Positions 62,702 to 64,000 of a stretch of 64,000 bases of DNA are shown in pieces. The notes below the pieces were generated by a model. That model was not told where the DNA came from, made no database searches, and saw only the letters and a list, made by a program, of their open reading frames with translations. Positions within the stretch are counted from its first letter, which is position 1; every line of letters begins with the position of its first letter. The translations under genes were made by a program, and so were the position numbers. The stretch lies in contig NZ_JAAOYM010000001.1 in the NCBI RefSeq assembly GCF_011761185.1, positions 992,001 to 1,056,000 on the forward strand. The letters are read 5' to 3'. This DNA is from Saccharomonospora amisosensis (GTDB lineage: Bacteria; Actinomycetota; Actinomycetes; Mycobacteriales; Pseudonocardiaceae).

Positions 62702-63589
62702 TCAACCGTCCTTGGTGGCCAGCCGCGCGTAGGCAAGGCAGAGCCCGATGACGAGGTAGCACGCCGCCCGGAGCGCGCCCTCTCCTAGCGCGTCGGCAGG
62801 GATCGGGTCGCGCAGCACGTCGGCGATGGCGGTCCAGGAGGAGTTGAGCAGGAACGGGTGCAGCCAGTCCAGCGCGTCCAGCAGGTTGAGCACCGAGAAC
62901 ACCACCACGCCGCCCAACACGGACGCCACGACCAGCATCGGGTGCTCGGTGGTGGCGGAGATGGCCAGCGCGACCGCGGCGACCGCCCACAACTGCAGCG
63001 CCACCCAGCCGGCAGCCAGCAGTACCCGCAGCAGCGCGCCGGGAAACGACAACGTCGTACCCGACAACGTGAGCAGGGAGTCGGTCCCGTTGATCGCGAG
63101 GCCGGTCAGCACGCCGGTCAGCGCCATCACCAGCACCGCGGTGAGGGTCAGCACGGCGACGCCGACCGCCTTCACGAACAGCAACCTGCCCCTGCTCACC
63201 GGGGCCAGCAGCATGCCGCGCAGCGTGCCGTGTGCCTGCTCGCCCGCGATGGCGTCGGCTCCCGCCATCGCCGCGCTCAGCGGCAGCAGCAGGCTGAGCG
63301 TCATCGCCATCGCGCCGATCGGCAGCACCATCGCGTTCGCGCCCGCCGTGGCGAGAAGTGCGCCGTTGCCATCGCCGCCCCGGCCAGGCGGTCCAGGGGA
63401 ATCGACCAGCGTCAGCGCGATCCCCACGATCACGGGGACGACGGCGAGCAGACCGAGCACCACAAGGTTGCGTGGTCTGCGGAAGATCCAACGCAACTCG
63501 GCTCGCAACAACCGGACCAGTGGCGCCCGCAGCCGACCCGCACGCTGCTCGACCCCGGAAACCGAGGTCGGTGTCACATCGGTGGTCAC
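62702..63589 (-). CDS. ABC-2 type exporter permease
   Basis: A 295-residue protein with six predicted helices (LVVLGLLAVVPVIVGIALTL, MVLPIGAMAMTLSLLLPLSAAM, AVGVAVLTLTAVLVMALTGVLTG, LLAAGWVALQLWAVAAVALAI, MLVVASVLGGVVVFSVLNLL and a terminal YLVIGLCLAYARL). GEQAHGTLRGMLLAPVSRGRLLFVK is the typical ABC-2 loop. Substrate unknown. Start GTG 63589 overlaps the stop of the ATPase gene (GTGA), making an exporter pair. It ends 7 bp from the convergent thiQ stop. Confidence 0.85.
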   Translation of the reverse strand: MTTDVTPTSVSGVEQRAGRLRAPLVRLLRAELRWIFRRPRNLVVLGLLAVVPVIVGIALTLVDSPGPPGRGGDGNGALLATAGANAMVLPIGAMAMTLSLLLPLSAAMAGADAIAGEQAHGTLRGMLLAPVSRGRLLFVKAVGVAVLTLTAVLVMALTGVLTGLAINGTDSLLTLSGTTLSFPGALLRVLLAAGWVALQLWAVAAVALAISATTEHPMLVVASVLGGVVVFSVLNLLDALDWLHPFLLNSSWTAIADVLRDPIPADALGEGALRAACYLVIGLCLAYARLATKDG

Positions 63590-64000
63590 GTCGCCGCCTC
63601 CTGCTGCTCTTCCGGACCCTCCTGCTGGGTCAGTCGCGCGAACAGGTCCTCAAGGCCCGTTCGCGCCCTGCGCACCTCGTGCACCGGCACCTCGGCGTGC
63701 ACCAGCGCGGCCACAACGTCCGGCGCGGTGGTCGCGGACAGGTCCACCCGAACTCCCTGCGGGGTCAACCGGGACGGCACCCGCCGCTCGCGCAGTGCCG
63801 CCACCGCTCGCGATCCGTCCGGTGTGGACACCAGCAGCGCGGGCGAGCCCGATTCCAGCAACTCCGACAACTCACCCTGCGCCACGACACCGCCCTCGTG
63901 CAGCACCGCCACGTGCGTGCACGTCGCCTCCACCTCGGCGAGCAGGTGTGACGACACCAGCACGGTCACCCCCGCGGCATGCAACTCCGCGATGATGGCG
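63586..64000 (-). CDS. ABC transporter ATP-binding protein, C-terminal part (5' truncated by window)
   Basis: The minus-strand frame is open to the window edge. Visible are the end of the nucleotide-binding domain (ELHAAGVTVLVSSHLLAEVEATC with the H-loop histidine, VAVLHEGGVVAQGEL) and a C-terminal regulatory segment (LLVSTPDGSRAVAALRERRV, LFARLTQQEGPEEQQE) typical of CcmA/DRA-type ATPases partnering ABC-2 permeases. The internal ATG at 63984 is not the start. Coupled to the permease by a 4-bp overlap. Confidence 0.85.
   Translation of the reverse strand, partial: AIIAELHAAGVTVLVSSHLLAEVEATCTHVAVLHEGGVVAQGELSELLESGSPALLVSTPDGSRAVAALRERRVPSRLTPQGVRVDLSATTAPDVVAALVHAEVPVHEVRRARTGLEDLFARLTQQEGPEEQQEAAT

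Overview
The window is chromosomal DNA from a high-GC actinomycete. A mycothiol amidase (mca), proline-rich membrane proteins, GTG/TTG starts, a strong G/C preference at third codon positions and a gene order that, from memory, follows Mycobacterium tuberculosis Rv1074c-Rv1112 point to Mycobacteriales/Pseudonocardiales, most likely the Pseudonocardiaceae (Saccharomonospora, Prauserella or Amycolatopsis type). No rRNA, tRNA, CRISPR, prophage or insertion sequence was recognised. Density is ordinary (about 66 protein genes in 64 kb).

1-7.2 kb is a stress-signalling island. It holds a STAS anti-anti-sigma factor and, divergent from it, a tightly coupled operon: RsbR-like and RsbS-like STAS proteins, an RsbT-like kinase, a protein joining an RsbT/W-like ATPase domain to an RsbX-like phosphatase domain, and a GAF-containing RsbU-like phosphatase. 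A membrane gene broken by an apparent one-base frameshift, an RsbW-like protein without a sigma factor, and a DivIVA-like coiled-coil protein follow on the other strand.

7.3-28.9 kb carries a two-domain acyl-CoA reductase-like protein, a BI-1 membrane protein, a thiolase, the sulfur-amino-acid genes cbs and metB around a repeat-rich proline/glycine membrane protein, ilvA, hppD with a divergent Lrp/AsnC regulator, greA, mca, a thioredoxin-fold DUF255 protein, a hemolysin-III protein and a short-chain cis-prenyl diphosphate synthase.

29-44.5 kb has phoH2 behind a hairpin-rich leader, guaB1, an MBL hydrolase, ATP-dependent DNA ligase (ligB), a TetR gene with two operators, a K+ channel, fumC, a type-2 ferredoxin-NADP reductase, glpX, an xseA-orf-xseB cluster, ispH and a DUF6542 protein.

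44.6-54.5 kb is rich in DNA maintenance: rmuC and sbcD/sbcC diverge around a canonical LexA (SOS) box, then come ogt and an Ada-AlkA fusion, a tiny lipoprotein, ychF and a molybdopterin oxidoreductase.

54.6-64 kb holds an alkane-oxidation operon (AlkB-rubredoxin fusion, 3Fe-4S ferredoxin, ferredoxin reductase, TetR), pterin dehydratase, a TPP riboswitch controlling a thiamine ABC transporter (thiB-thiP-thiQ), and an ABC-2 exporter running off the end.

A recurring theme is leaderless transcription: at least twelve genes have a TANNNT -10 box ending 6-7 nt before the start codon, most with no Shine-Dalgarno sequence.
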